From the IMG/VR virus record IMGVR_UViG_3300032116_000088, positions 26,668 through 90,667 of that record: DNA of 64,000 nt. One strand, given 5' to 3'. The notes under the pieces were generated by a model. The model was given only the letters and a program-made list of their open reading frames with translations, searched no databases and had not been told where the DNA came from. Positions 36,934 to 45,067 of this stretch are shown one piece after another. Position 1 is the stretch's first letter. Each line of letters begins with the position of its first letter. Source of the stretch: a virus. A program made the translations under genes and the position numbers.

Positions 36934-37242
36934 ATGGAAAACAATAAAAAAGAAGTAAAAAAGCAATTTGTAGTTAACATTTATGTAGATGACACTTTCT
37001 CGGTGGATTTGGCTAAGCCAGAAGATTCACCAGAAACTCAACAGGACGCAACTGTAGCTGATGTTTATCAGTGGGCTCACCAGTTGATTAAAGAAATTGA
37101 TGACCAGCGTCTTGTAGAGCGTTTTGCATCAACATTAGTTCAGTTGCTAACACCACCGCAGGAAGCATCGGTTCCTGATGTAATTAGCGAAAAGCTAGCA
37201 GAGCGTGGAATTAAACCAGAAAGCTCAGAAGAAACCGCCTAA
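36934..37242 (+). CDS. Hypothetical protein
   Basis: This 102-residue acidic protein starts with a Lys-rich segment and a short beta strand (QFVVNIYVDDTF), followed by helices (VADVYQWAHQLIKEIDDQRLVERF). AAGGAA precedes the ATG. No motif recognised. Confidence 0.5.
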   Translation: MENNKKEVKKQFVVNIYVDDTFSVDLAKPEDSPETQQDATVADVYQWAHQLIKEIDDQRLVERFASTLVQLLTPPQEASVPDVISEKLAERGIKPESSEETA

Positions 37243-37251
37243 ACTAATTAT

Positions 37252-38127
37252 ATGAGCAATCCTACTTCATATTTCAGCGCACCCTCGACCGAATTAGACC
37301 CAAAGCTATTTAATGGCAGGTCTCTAAGGTCTTGGGTGCGTTCTGGAATAACCGGAATGCTAAATGATTTTATGGGCAGGAAGTATCGTCAAGCGGAAGC
37401 CTGGGCCAGACCATATTTGGCTGGTTCAGGTGTTTCGTATCAATGGCAAGCAGCACGCGAGCCAAAAGATTTAGATTGCCTGGTTGGCATTAATTTTGTT
37501 CAGTTCAGAAAAGCAAATCCGGATTACGCTGGATTATCTGATAAAGAAATTTCAGCACAGTTCAACGAAGAATTTGATGAGGGATTGCGCCAAGAAAACT
37601 GGAATGGGTACGAGTTAACCTTTTTTGCATTAATTAATGAAGATATTAAAACAATTAAACCGTATGCTGCCTATGACGTAAAAGATGACGAATGGGTTGT
37701 TACGCCTAATCCAAGTCAAACTGCACCATCTAGTTTGGAGTGGGATTCAGTTGTTGACAATGATAGAAAAGCAGCATCTGCAGTAGAAAATAAGTTTAAT
37801 GCAGCAATGCAGGATATTAGATATTCAAGAAATGATGCAATTAGAAGAAATGCAGAAAATAATTTAACAATGGCTGCCGCTCAAGGAAATGCATTATATA
37901 ATGAAATTCACGGAAATAGGTCAATGGCATTTTCTGAAACCGGTGAGGGTTACGGTGATTTCCACAACTATCGTTGGCAAGCAGGAAAACGTAGTGGAAC
38001 CGTTCAGTCGCTGAGAAATATAAGAGAATACATGAAGGCATCATTACAAAGCAAAAACCCTTACGGGGTTGAGCTGCCTGACGCTAGTACACTCATCAGA
38101 CGCGCGGCAATTTATAGGAACCAGTAA
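37252..38127 (+). CDS. Possible nucleotidyltransferase-fold protein
   Basis: This 291-residue protein has a GSGVSYQWQAAREPKDLDCLV segment near residues 58-78. The G-S and D-x-D arrangement resembles the nucleotidyltransferase active site, with a later strand YELTFFAL. The C-terminal part has an H-G-N-R-S-M-A-F motif and a W-Q-A-G-K end. Many actinophages carry NTase-like proteins of this kind. The substrate cannot be told. Confidence 0.45.
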   Translation: MSNPTSYFSAPSTELDPKLFNGRSLRSWVRSGITGMLNDFMGRKYRQAEAWARPYLAGSGVSYQWQAAREPKDLDCLVGINFVQFRKANPDYAGLSDKEISAQFNEEFDEGLRQENWNGYELTFFALINEDIKTIKPYAAYDVKDDEWVVTPNPSQTAPSSLEWDSVVDNDRKAASAVENKFNAAMQDIRYSRNDAIRRNAENNLTMAAAQGNALYNEIHGNRSMAFSETGEGYGDFHNYRWQAGKRSGTVQSLRNIREYMKASLQSKNPYGVELPDASTLIRRAAIYRNQ

Positions 38128-38237
38128 TGTCGTTGACAACTGTATGCCATTTATGTGGGCATGAATTATACGCAGGCATATGTGTAGAAGATTATTGTAA
38201 ATGTGATTGTTATGGAGAATCTTACGAGGACGATTAA
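38127..38237 (+). CDS. Cysteine-rich micro-protein (36 aa)
   Basis: ATG 38127 overlaps the preceding TAA and its own TAA overlaps the next ATG (TAATG at both ends). Six cysteines and one histidine in 36 residues (TVCHLCGHE, then C, C-K-C-D-C) suggest one or two zinc ions. The exact fit between neighbours supports a real gene. Confidence 0.6.
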   Translation: MSLTTVCHLCGHELYAGICVEDYCKCDCYGESYEDD

Positions 38238-38722
38238 TGCATATATTAGTAGATATAGATGGAGTATTACGCGGCCAAAATGATGAGCCAATTGGTACCG
38301 GAATCATTATGGTTGGAAGTTTAAGTTCCTGGAATCAGATAACTTTTATGGGCAATTCGACTGAGGCTGAGATTCAATATTGGGCTGATGTTAATAAGGT
38401 TGTTGATTTTGATAGGATTATCGATTCATCAGTTCACCTGGAGGGTGAGAATTTATCTGAACGTCAAATAAATGTTTCCCGTTCCAGGGGCCCTATTGAT
38501 TTGTTTATTACTAATAGCCCGAAAACGTGGGCGTACGCGTTTAATTTGGGTATTCCTAGTGTTATGTTTGCTGTGCCTAGTTATACTCGTACAGAGTTTA
38601 GGCCGGATGCACCTAAAAGGGTTCGTCAGTGGGATGATATTGAGCGTTCAATAAATGAGCAGAATAAGTTAAAAACAAATGATGCTAGGCTGCAGCGCAC
38701 TGAGGGGTTGAATTTTGAATGA
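38237..38722 (+). CDS. HAD-like hydrolase protein
   Basis: ATG 38237 is chosen because it overlaps the preceding stop. The 161-residue protein starts with HAD motif I HILVDIDGVLRG (two catalytic Asp). A later D-L-F-I-T-N-S strand fits motif II, and a Lys-rich part may supply motif III. HAD proteins are often phosphatases for nucleotides or sugars. Coupled to the TGT-like gene (4-base overlap). Codons are G/T-rich at third positions, unlike most neighbours. Confidence 0.65.
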   Translation: MHILVDIDGVLRGQNDEPIGTGIIMVGSLSSWNQITFMGNSTEAEIQYWADVNKVVDFDRIIDSSVHLEGENLSERQINVSRSRGPIDLFITNSPKTWAYAFNLGIPSVMFAVPSYTRTEFRPDAPKRVRQWDDIERSINEQNKLKTNDARLQRTEGLNFE

Positions 38723-40188
38723 AACTAATTTTTAATGGGGTGGAGATTCCATCCAATAGGACGTTATTAGAAAAAAACGGTGTAGTTCATGTGATGTTGA
38801 GTTACTGGGGGTTAAGGAAGCGGGGGCTTCCTAAGACTAAGCCGTATTTGATTGGTGAGCATTTTCTGCCTAATATGAAGGTTTGGGTGGATTCTGGAGC
38901 AGTTCAGGCGGATAAAGCTGGGTGGTCTAAACAGGAATTAGAAGATTACGCTGCGGATTATGAAGAGTTTATTTCGTTAAATTATGACCGTATTGAAGGT
39001 TGGGTAGAATTTGACAGCCAGGTGTTGGGGTTTGATTGGATTCTGCAGCAGAGGGATGTTTTTTCTGAAGACCCTAAGTTTTTTATTGTTTGGCATGATA
39101 TGTACGGGCAGAATTTATTAACAAAATGGGGTGCAGAATACCGTAATATTGCGATTCCAGGTGAGGCCGTAGAAAATGTTACATCCCTGGCTGCGGTTGT
39201 TCGTTTGATAAAGTCACAGTATTCTACTCAGTTTATGGCGTTGGCCACAGCAAAGCCAGATAATTTGCGTCAAATACCGTTCGACATGGCCGCTACATTG
39301 GCCTGGATAAGCCCTATGAGGCGCGGTGAGACCATTATATGGGACGGCATGAAACTTATGCGTTATCCTAAAAATATGAAGTCACAGGCCCGTTTACGGT
39401 ACAAAATGATTGTAGAAAAAGCTGGGTTGGATTTCACAAAGTTTGTTGATGATGACACCTTAGAAGCAACAAAAGTTGCAATTTGGTCGTATTTACAGTT
39501 AGAGAAGAAAATGGACAATAATAAAGACAATATAGTATCTGATAACAGTGATGATACCCTATACACCGGTTTGATGGAAACTGGGGTGGGGTCATCTAAT
39601 AACAGTGATGTTGAAAAGCGGAAAGTTGAACGTACGGAAGTAGTACAAAGAGACCCAAATGAGGTTCAACCAATGCCTGTTTTTGGATATAAAATGAAGA
39701 CAATCGTGGAAAATATTGATGGACATGATGTATTAAAAGAAGTTCCGGTTGTCCAATCAAATAATTCAAGTTTACGTCAGTGTGACACCTGTTTTGTGGC
39801 CGCTAATTGTCCAGCGTTTAAACCAGCAAATACATGTGCATTTAATCTGCCAGTAGAGGTAAAAACCAAAGAACAATTGAAAGCGTTATTGACCACAGTC
39901 GTTGAAATGCAGGGCCAAAGGGTAGCATTTATGCGGTTTGCAGAAGAAATGAATGGTGGATATGCAGACCCAAACGTATCCCAAGAAATAGACCGTTTAT
40001 TCAAATTGGTGAGTTCATTAAAAGAGCTGGAAACTAATAAAGAGTTTATACAAATAACAGCAAGTCGTCAGACGGAGGGAGGAGCGTTGTCACGTATTTT
40101 TGGTGACCGCGCATCCGTATTACGCAATCTAGATAAGCCATTATCTGAAGACCAAACCACGGGAATTATCAGGGATGCCCTGGAATAA
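38719..40188 (+). CDS. TGT/DpdA-like TIM-barrel protein with C-terminal four-Cys module
   Basis: In this 489-residue protein the N-terminal 270 residues follow the pattern of phage TGT-like proteins. VWVDSGAVQ (D58) is the family DSGxF/A site, WVEFDSQVLG and VWHDMYGQNL lie further on, and PFDMAATLAW (D189) is at the position of the catalytic nucleophile. A polar linker follows. A C-terminal module then has C355-x2-C358-x5-C364-x8-C373 and about 110 helical residues. TGT-like proteins exchange guanine in tRNA, or in DNA (DpdA) for 7-deazaguanines. No queuosine-type synthesis gene is visible here, so the substrate is open. Confidence 0.55.
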   Translation: MKLIFNGVEIPSNRTLLEKNGVVHVMLSYWGLRKRGLPKTKPYLIGEHFLPNMKVWVDSGAVQADKAGWSKQELEDYAADYEEFISLNYDRIEGWVEFDSQVLGFDWILQQRDVFSEDPKFFIVWHDMYGQNLLTKWGAEYRNIAIPGEAVENVTSLAAVVRLIKSQYSTQFMALATAKPDNLRQIPFDMAATLAWISPMRRGETIIWDGMKLMRYPKNMKSQARLRYKMIVEKAGLDFTKFVDDDTLEATKVAIWSYLQLEKKMDNNKDNIVSDNSDDTLYTGLMETGVGSSNNSDVEKRKVERTEVVQRDPNEVQPMPVFGYKMKTIVENIDGHDVLKEVPVVQSNNSSLRQCDTCFVAANCPAFKPANTCAFNLPVEVKTKEQLKALLTTVVEMQGQRVAFMRFAEEMNGGYADPNVSQEIDRLFKLVSSLKELETNKEFIQITASRQTEGGALSRIFGDRASVLRNLDKPLSEDQTTGIIRDALE

Positions 40189-40318
40189 AGTTATCTGATA
40201 ACATCAATATTTGATACCTGAATCCATATTGTCGCAATTTTAGTTGCGAAGTTAGCAGAAGGGTATTAGAGTAATACCTGAGATACTAGTAATCCAAAAC
40301 AAAGATATAGGAAATAAT
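40189..40318. promoter_or_regulatory. 130-base leader with three inverted repeats before the RNR gene
   Basis: The leader holds three palindromes: 40190-40202 (6-bp arms around T), 40232-40249 (TCGCAA/TTGCGA, 6-base loop) and 40262-40278 (GGTATTA/TAATACC, 3-base loop). The 8-base word ATACCTGA occurs at 40214-40221 and 40274-40281. They could be operators or RNA hairpins controlling RNR. The cobalamin-riboswitch B12 box was looked for and is not evident. Confidence 0.5.
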
Positions 40319-42361
40319 ATGACAGTTTTTTCATTTAAATTAGCAGAAGAATTCGTTGCCGGATACCGGGGTAAGAAACCACCGTTTGGTTATGCCGATG
40401 TTGCGGGGAATTCAGTAGGGGAAATAACATTCCTGAGAACGTATAGTCGTTTGAAAGAAGATGGAACCAAAGAAACATGGGCTGATGTATGTGAGCGTGT
40501 TATTAATGGCATGTATTCATTACAGAAAGACCACGCGAAGCAAAATCGGTTGCCCTGGAGCGATGCAAAAGCTGCGGCCAGTGCAAAAGAAGCGTATGAC
40601 CGTTTATATAACCTAAAATGGACACCACCAGGCCGTGGATTATGGGTAATGGGTACGGAAATTGTAAACGTTCAGAAGAATTCGGCAGCGTTGCAGAATT
40701 GTGCATTTGTTAGCACCAATGAGATGACCAAGAATAATCCAGCAAAACCATTTGGATTCCTAATGGAAGCCAGCATGTTGGGTGTAGGTGTAGGATTTGA
40801 TGATAAGGGTGCTGATAAAGGGTTTGATATATATGAGCCGGGAGCAGTACAAGAATACGTAATTCCAGATACGCGTGAAGGTTGGGCGGATTCTACAATG
40901 TCGTTGATTAATTCATATTTGAAACCAGACCAGCCATCATATGAATTTAATTATGATGATATTAGGCCATATGGGGCATTAATTAAAACATTTGGTGGGA
41001 CCGCATCCGGGCCAGAGCCATTGATTAAATTGCACAAGAATATAAAGAAGATGTTTGATGGACGCAAGGGCGAGAAGTTAAGCCGTGTTGATATTGCCGA
41101 TATTGGTAATATGATTGGCGTGTGTGTAGTTTCCGGAAACGTTCGCCGTTCAGCGGAATTGTTGATTGGCCGTATTGATGATGAGGATTTCCTAAACCTA
41201 AAAAATGGTGAGGTATTCCCTGAACGTAATTCATATGACTCTGAAAATCCAGGATGGGCATGGATGTCTAATAATAGCGTAGATGTTTGTGTTGGGACAG
41301 ACTTTGACCCTATTGTTGATGGGATTGTACGCAACGGAGAACCCGGCGTTATATGGATGGATGTAAGCCGTAAATACGGTCGTCTAGTTGACGCTCCTAA
41401 TAATAAAGACTGGCGTGTAGTTGGATATAATCCTTGTGCAGAGCAGTCTTTGGAGTCTTTTGAGATGTGTACTTTGGTTGAAACATATTTAAATCGCCAT
41501 GAGTCTCTCGAAGATTTCAAGAGGACGTTGAAGTTTGCTTATTTATATGCAAAAACAGTTACACTACTCCCTACACACTGGGAAGAAACTAATGCTATCA
41601 TGCAGCGCAATAGGCGCATTGGTACCAGCATGTCTGGTGTAGCTAACTTTGCTGACAATAAAGGTATGCAGACTCTCCGTGAATGGATGGATGAAGGCTA
41701 CAAGATTGTCCGTGACTATGATATTAAGTACAGTGAGTGGCTAGGCATTCGTGAGTCTATTAAGATGACTACAGTTAAGCCTTCTGGCACTGTGTCTATC
41801 TTAGCTGGAGAATCTCCAGGTGTTCACTGGCCTAGTGGTGGTAAGTTTTTCCTGCGTGCAATTCGTTTTGGAAACAATGACCCTATGTTGCCACTATTTA
41901 AGATGGCTAACTATACTGTAGAGCCAGCTAGTGAGTCGCCAGACACTACGTCTGTTGTGTTCTTCCCTATCAAGACTGACGCTAAACGTTCTGAAAAAGA
42001 AGTGTCTATCTATGAAAAGATGAACCTAGCTGCTACTGCTCAACGTTGGTGGTCAGACAACTCTGTGTCTGTTACTGTCACCTTTGACGCTGAAGAAGAA
42101 AAGAATGATGTCGGAACTGTGCTTCATATGTATGACGGCCAGTTGAAGACTGTAAGCTTCCTCCCTATGGGTAATCATGTGTACCCACAGATGCCTTACA
42201 CTCAGATAACTGAGGAGGAGTATAATGAATACGCTATGCAATTATTCCCAATTGATTTCGTAGGAGTGTACCAGGGTATGGCTGCAGACGCTGTTGGTGA
42301 AGCTTATTGCACCACAGATGCCTGTGAAATTAAACTAATCAAAGATAATACTAAGGAATAA
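40319..42361 (+). CDS. nrdJ: Class II (B12-dependent) ribonucleoside-triphosphate reductase
   Basis: This 680-residue protein resembles the monomeric Lactobacillus leichmannii RTPR type. Redox cysteine C128 (QNCAFVST), NPCAEQ with C373 and E375, C384 (FEMCTLVE), and the C-terminal pair C664/C669 (CTTDACE) are all present with family spacing. It has a TTVKPSGTVS finger loop. It reduces NTPs to dNTPs and needs adenosylcobalamin but no second subunit, suiting aerobic or anaerobic growth. It is preceded by a palindrome-rich leader. Confidence 0.9.
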   Translation: MTVFSFKLAEEFVAGYRGKKPPFGYADVAGNSVGEITFLRTYSRLKEDGTKETWADVCERVINGMYSLQKDHAKQNRLPWSDAKAAASAKEAYDRLYNLKWTPPGRGLWVMGTEIVNVQKNSAALQNCAFVSTNEMTKNNPAKPFGFLMEASMLGVGVGFDDKGADKGFDIYEPGAVQEYVIPDTREGWADSTMSLINSYLKPDQPSYEFNYDDIRPYGALIKTFGGTASGPEPLIKLHKNIKKMFDGRKGEKLSRVDIADIGNMIGVCVVSGNVRRSAELLIGRIDDEDFLNLKNGEVFPERNSYDSENPGWAWMSNNSVDVCVGTDFDPIVDGIVRNGEPGVIWMDVSRKYGRLVDAPNNKDWRVVGYNPCAEQSLESFEMCTLVETYLNRHESLEDFKRTLKFAYLYAKTVTLLPTHWEETNAIMQRNRRIGTSMSGVANFADNKGMQTLREWMDEGYKIVRDYDIKYSEWLGIRESIKMTTVKPSGTVSILAGESPGVHWPSGGKFFLRAIRFGNNDPMLPLFKMANYTVEPASESPDTTSVVFFPIKTDAKRSEKEVSIYEKMNLAATAQRWWSDNSVSVTVTFDAEEEKNDVGTVLHMYDGQLKTVSFLPMGNHVYPQMPYTQITEEEYNEYAMQLFPIDFVGVYQGMAADAVGEAYCTTDACEIKLIKDNTKE

Positions 42362-42364
42362 CAT

Positions 42365-42541
42365 ATGTTAAAGAAACTGAAGCAGCTCTGGTTTGAGCTA
42401 AATATTATTGCTGGTAGGGTTCAGGTCCTAGACAGTGACGTATCTAAGCTAGAGAAGAAGGTTAAGTCTATGGCTGAGCCAAAGAAGACAGCTACTCCAG
42501 CTAAGAAGCCAGTCGCAAAGAAGCCTGCTGTAAAGAAGTAA
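42365..42541 (+). CDS. Small basic protein with histone-like tail (58 aa)
   Basis: ATG 42365 lies 3 bases after the RNR stop. The product has a helical N-terminus (MLKKLKQLWFELNII) with heptad-like V-x-x-L-x-x-x-V, then a Lys/Pro/Ala tail (AKKPVAKKPAVKK) like histone H1 tails. It may bind DNA. Last gene before the convergent terminator. Confidence 0.6.
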   Translation: MLKKLKQLWFELNIIAGRVQVLDSDVSKLEKKVKSMAEPKKTATPAKKPVAKKPAVKK

Positions 42542-42542
42542 C

Positions 42543-42589
42543 TAATACTTAAAAGCCCCCTGTCATTTAGGCAGGGGGCCTTAGTATTA
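42543..42589. terminator. Bidirectional intrinsic terminator between convergent operons
   Basis: An 8-bp GC-rich stem GCCCCCTG/CAGGGGGC (42555-42562 with 42572-42579) sits in a longer outer stem TAATACT/AGTATTA (42543-42549 with 42583-42589). A-rich and T-rich flanks lie on the two sides. It separates the plus-strand RNR unit from the minus-strand cluster and overlaps the WhiB-like stop codon. Confidence 0.8.
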
Positions 42590-42799
42590 CAGGCGTATGT
42601 GTTTACGTTCTTCTTCAGTTTTACCGCCCCACACACCCAGCTCATTATTAGTTATAGCATGAGCTAGACATTCTTGTTGTATAGGGCATGATGCACAAAT
42701 CACTTTTGCCGCATATTCTTTTGCTTGTTTATTTTTACCTTCAGGGAAAAATATCTCTAAAGGTGCAGTTGCACATGCAGCGTCTGTCATATCAAACAT
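42587..42799 (-). CDS. WhiB-like Fe-S transcription factor
   Basis: This 70-residue protein has canonical WhiB spacing: C9, C35, C38, C44 (ICASCPIQQEC) and GVWGG (55-59) followed by the EEERK basic motif. It is a short, near-minimal WhiB form as in other actinophages. Second WhiB-like gene of the window; last gene of the minus-strand cluster. It probably modulates host sigma-factor-dependent transcription. Confidence 0.85.
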   Translation of the reverse strand: MFDMTDAACATAPLEIFFPEGKNKQAKEYAAKVICASCPIQQECLAHAITNNELGVWGGKTEEERKHIRL

Positions 42800-43011
42800 T
42801 ACTTGCCTTTCTTTTTTATTATTAATCCACCAGAACGTAAGTCACGCTCTATATTTTTAATAGCCCGATTATCTGATGGTGTGGATGATGTGAACACTAT
42901 CTTACCGTTAGGAGCAATAAGTTTGTAGTGCCCGTTATTTGTTCTACTTACTCTCCACCCCTGGTCTTCAGCCAGGGATAGTAGGGCTTTTAGTTCTTTT
43001 ATTAATGCCAT
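42799..43011 (-). CDS. HicA-like small protein
   Basis: This 70-residue protein has the double-stranded RNA-binding-like HicA pattern: GWRVSRTNNGHYKLIAPNGK, then S-S-T-P-S-D-N-R-A and an I-x-R-D-L-R-S end. HicA is an mRNA interferase, normally with a HicB antitoxin. No HicB partner is seen next to it, so it may be an orphan RNA-binding protein. The conserved His (GHYK) is present. Coupled to the WhiB-like gene by TAATG. Confidence 0.65.
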   Translation of the reverse strand: MALIKELKALLSLAEDQGWRVSRTNNGHYKLIAPNGKIVFTSSTPSDNRAIKNIERDLRSGGLIIKKKGK

Positions 43012-43014
43012 ATA

Positions 43015-43584
43015 TTATACCTTTACTTTTTCTTTTTCTTCAACTGGCCAGTAATACTCGTAACTAGTTGGTTGAACACCAGCATCTTCTGGCCACTCAA
43101 AATCACTGTAGTGTTCATAGTTTTTATTAAGTAATGCTATTCTATGAGTACGCGTGACAAGTTTAACTGTTTCAAGGTCACGCATCCATTCAGGAGTCAA
43201 GGATTCATCAGTAATCCAAGTATCCATTGAAAATGCTAAACCAGCATGTTTCATTGTATCTTTTAGTTTTTTCTCTAAGGTGCTTTTATAGCCACGACGT
43301 TTCCATTCCCGAACCATCTCTAAAATGTAAACACACAAGGCTGTTTCATAACCACGCCACATCCTAACGGCCGGGTGATTAACCCAGCCTTTAGGAGTAC
43401 GTGGATTACCGTCAGGGTCTACTTCTAGTAGGCACATAACTATCTGCCAGCCTTCAAGCGCTTGTTTGTGTAGGCGCTTGTTGTCTAGTTGCTTAGCAAT
43501 TTCTCTAGATGTAAATGCCCAGTTTTGTAGGTTACTTTCATTAAAACCTAGTTCAATTGGACTCGTCGTTAAAAACGTCTGCAT
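43015..43584 (-). CDS. MSMEG_6728-like protein (pyrimidine-dimer glycosylase related)
   Basis: In this 189-residue protein the N-terminal half (MQTFLTTSP..., A-K-Q-L-D-N-K-R-L-H-K-Q-A-L-E, then HPAVRMWRGYETALCVYIL) matches a family common in actinobacteria (MSMEG_6728) that is distantly related to T4 endonuclease V. If active it could repair UV damage. The substrate is uncertain. It overlaps the next upstream gene by 32 bases. Confidence 0.6.
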   Translation of the reverse strand: MQTFLTTSPIELGFNESNLQNWAFTSREIAKQLDNKRLHKQALEGWQIVMCLLEVDPDGNPRTPKGWVNHPAVRMWRGYETALCVYILEMVREWKRRGYKSTLEKKLKDTMKHAGLAFSMDTWITDESLTPEWMRDLETVKLVTRTHRIALLNKNYEHYSDFEWPEDAGVQPTSYEYYWPVEEKEKVKV

Positions 43585-43786
43585 ATGTTGTCTCCTCTAA
43601 TGCTCCGATGTCACGCAATATAATTGCAATTGTAGTTTCGTCAAACTCATTCTGTTCAAGAATAGGTATGAGTTTTTCTACAATACTTAGTTTCATATAC
43701 TTCATTCCTAAAGTAAATGACTCTTCCATCTGTTCGCGAACAGCATGAAGAATTGCTTGTGTTACTTGAGCGGTGTTGTTTTCCAT
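43553..43786 (-). CDS. Small acidic helical protein
   Basis: This 77-residue helical protein (MENNTAQVTQAILHAV...) is preceded by the cluster's recurring GGAGAAACAAATG start signal. It overlaps its downstream neighbour by 32 bases. No family recognised. Confidence 0.55.
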   Translation of the reverse strand: MENNTAQVTQAILHAVREQMEESFTLGMKYMKLSIVEKLIPILEQNEFDETTIAIILRDIGALEETTYADVFNDESN

Positions 43787-43799
43787 TTGTTTCTCCTTG

Positions 43800-44072
43800 T
43801 TATTTAAATTGAGAGAAGTCGACTACTTCTCCCTGCTCTACTATCATAGTGCCATCTTTTTCTATCTCATAATTAAAGCTACCTAGATAGACTGTGTGGC
43901 TGTCTGGAATGAATGTATTATCTACTGCCCACTCCATAAACTCTTCTTGCGCTTCTTTAATAGCGTTTTCTTTTGAGTCTGATTTGATACGTACAATTAA
44001 CATGCCTGTTTCTGTAGGGCAATGAAATATAAACTCTTCTAATTTAACTTGCTCTATTACTTCTGGTTCCAT
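43800..44072 (-). CDS. Small acidic alpha/beta protein
   Basis: This 90-residue protein has a strand-helix-strand pattern with net negative charge (FIFHCPTETGMLIVRIKSDS, AIKEAQEEFMEWAV). Its start shares one base with the preceding gene's stop. Unknown. Confidence 0.5.
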   Translation of the reverse strand: MEPEVIEQVKLEEFIFHCPTETGMLIVRIKSDSKENAIKEAQEEFMEWAVDNTFIPDSHTVYLGSFNYEIEKDGTMIVEQGEVVDFSQFK

Positions 44073-44257
44073 TAGTATTCCTCTTCTTCTTGTGAATCAA
44101 TCCAGTCATTAAATGCTAAACGATATGCTACAGGGTCACACTCCCGTAGTATTTGAGATGGTGACAAAGTAATACCTACAATATCATACTCTTCGTATAA
44201 CTCGTCTAGCAACTCGTCAAACATTTCTTCTGTGTATTCTTCCATTGGTTCGCTCAT
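44072..44257 (-). CDS. Very acidic small protein
   Basis: About a third of its 61 residues are Asp or Glu (MSEPMEEYTEEMFDELLDEL...). Such proteins in early phage clusters can act as DNA mimics, but nothing here proves it. TAATG overlaps on both sides. Confidence 0.55.
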   Translation of the reverse strand: MSEPMEEYTEEMFDELLDELYEEYDIVGITLSPSQILRECDPVAYRLAFNDWIDSQEEEEY

Positions 44258-44418
44258 TAGTTTTCCTCCAGTTGTTCTACTTCATAGTTTTCTAATACAT
44301 CATTGATTGCATCTTCTAAATAGTTGTAGAAGAGGTGTAGTTCAAGTTCGTCCATATGATTGACTTGCAGCTCACGCAGGTTCATACTCCAAACAATTTC
44401 TCCGTGTTCATGTTGCAT
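44257..44418 (-). CDS. Very small acidic protein (53 aa)
   Basis: The start is ATG at 44418 and the stop at 44257-44259, each sharing one base with the neighbour. The product is helical and acidic (MQHEHGEIVW ... YEVEQLEEN). The perfect fit into the overlapping chain supports it. Confidence 0.5.
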   Translation of the reverse strand: MQHEHGEIVWSMNLRELQVNHMDELELHLFYNYLEDAINDVLENYEVEQLEEN

Positions 44419-44621
44419 TACTGAATACCTTTCTCGTATTTGTATTCTTCTGCTAGGTGGTACAACTCGTTATCTACATACTCAGCAACAGCGTGCTCTA
44501 GAGCATCGCAGATGTTGTCCCATTCTTCATCGGTTAACTTGTGTGCTAGTGTGTCATCGATATAAGATTCAAAGTTTTCTTTATCGATTAACAGTTCTTG
44601 TAGTGCTATTCTTTTACTCAT
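44418..44621 (-). CDS. Small acidic helical protein
   Basis: This 67-residue helical protein (MSKRIALQELLIDKENFESY...) has AAGGAGAACC before its ATG, a variant of the cluster start signal. Net acidic. No family recognised. Confidence 0.5.
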   Translation of the reverse strand: MSKRIALQELLIDKENFESYIDDTLAHKLTDEEWDNICDALEHAVAEYVDNELYHLAEEYKYEKGIQ

Positions 44622-44844
44622 TTGGTTCTCCTTGTTCTAATAGATACTCTTCATAATCATCTAGTTCTCTAATAGAGACATTGATTACGTCTAGTTGTGT
44701 TACTTTGTTATTTAGTTGTTTTAGTGCTAGTTCTACTAACCTACCAGGACTTGTAGTCATATCTGCTAGAGTCATAGGCTGTGTTTCTACAACTGTAATA
44801 TATTCTTGTTCATCAGTTGCTAACGTGATTTCGTATTTACTCAT
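44614..44844 (-). CDS. Small hypothetical protein
   Basis: ATG at 44844 (MSKYEITLATD) is chosen over one 12 codons upstream, which would overlap the previous gene by 44 bases. The 76-residue protein has strand and helix segments. Overlaps both neighbours by 8 bases. Confidence 0.5.
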   Translation of the reverse strand: MSKYEITLATDEQEYITVVETQPMTLADMTTSPGRLVELALKQLNNKVTQLDVINVSIRELDDYEEYLLEQGEPNE

Positions 44845-45067
44845 CTTCATCATCCTCATCTTCCATGTAGTAAACATCATCTAACCATTGTTTAATATAT
44901 GCAGAAGACTCATCTGGAAAACCACTTGAATCAAGCAACTCTGCTCTAGCTTCAAAGTCGTCTTCATCCCAGTCAGTGTGTTCTGCTAGTATATATTGAA
45001 AGACCACTACTGTATTGGGGTCTTCAGTTTTTAGATGTTCAATTAGTTGTGCTACTGTTGTTGCCAT
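44837..45067 (-). CDS. Small acidic protein
   Basis: This 76-residue protein has a helix-loop start (ATTVAQLIEHLKTEDPNTVVV) typical of short phage early proteins and an Asp/Glu-only tail (EDEDDEDE). Coupled to both neighbours. No known family. Confidence 0.5.
   Translation of the reverse strand: MATTVAQLIEHLKTEDPNTVVVFQYILAEHTDWDEDDFEARAELLDSSGFPDESSAYIKQWLDDVYYMEDEDDEDE

Noticed and set aside
40189-40318. Cobalamin riboswitch before the B12-dependent RNR
   Set aside because: The B12-box core (GCCACTG-like) and a long multi-stem aptamer are not visible in the 130-base leader.
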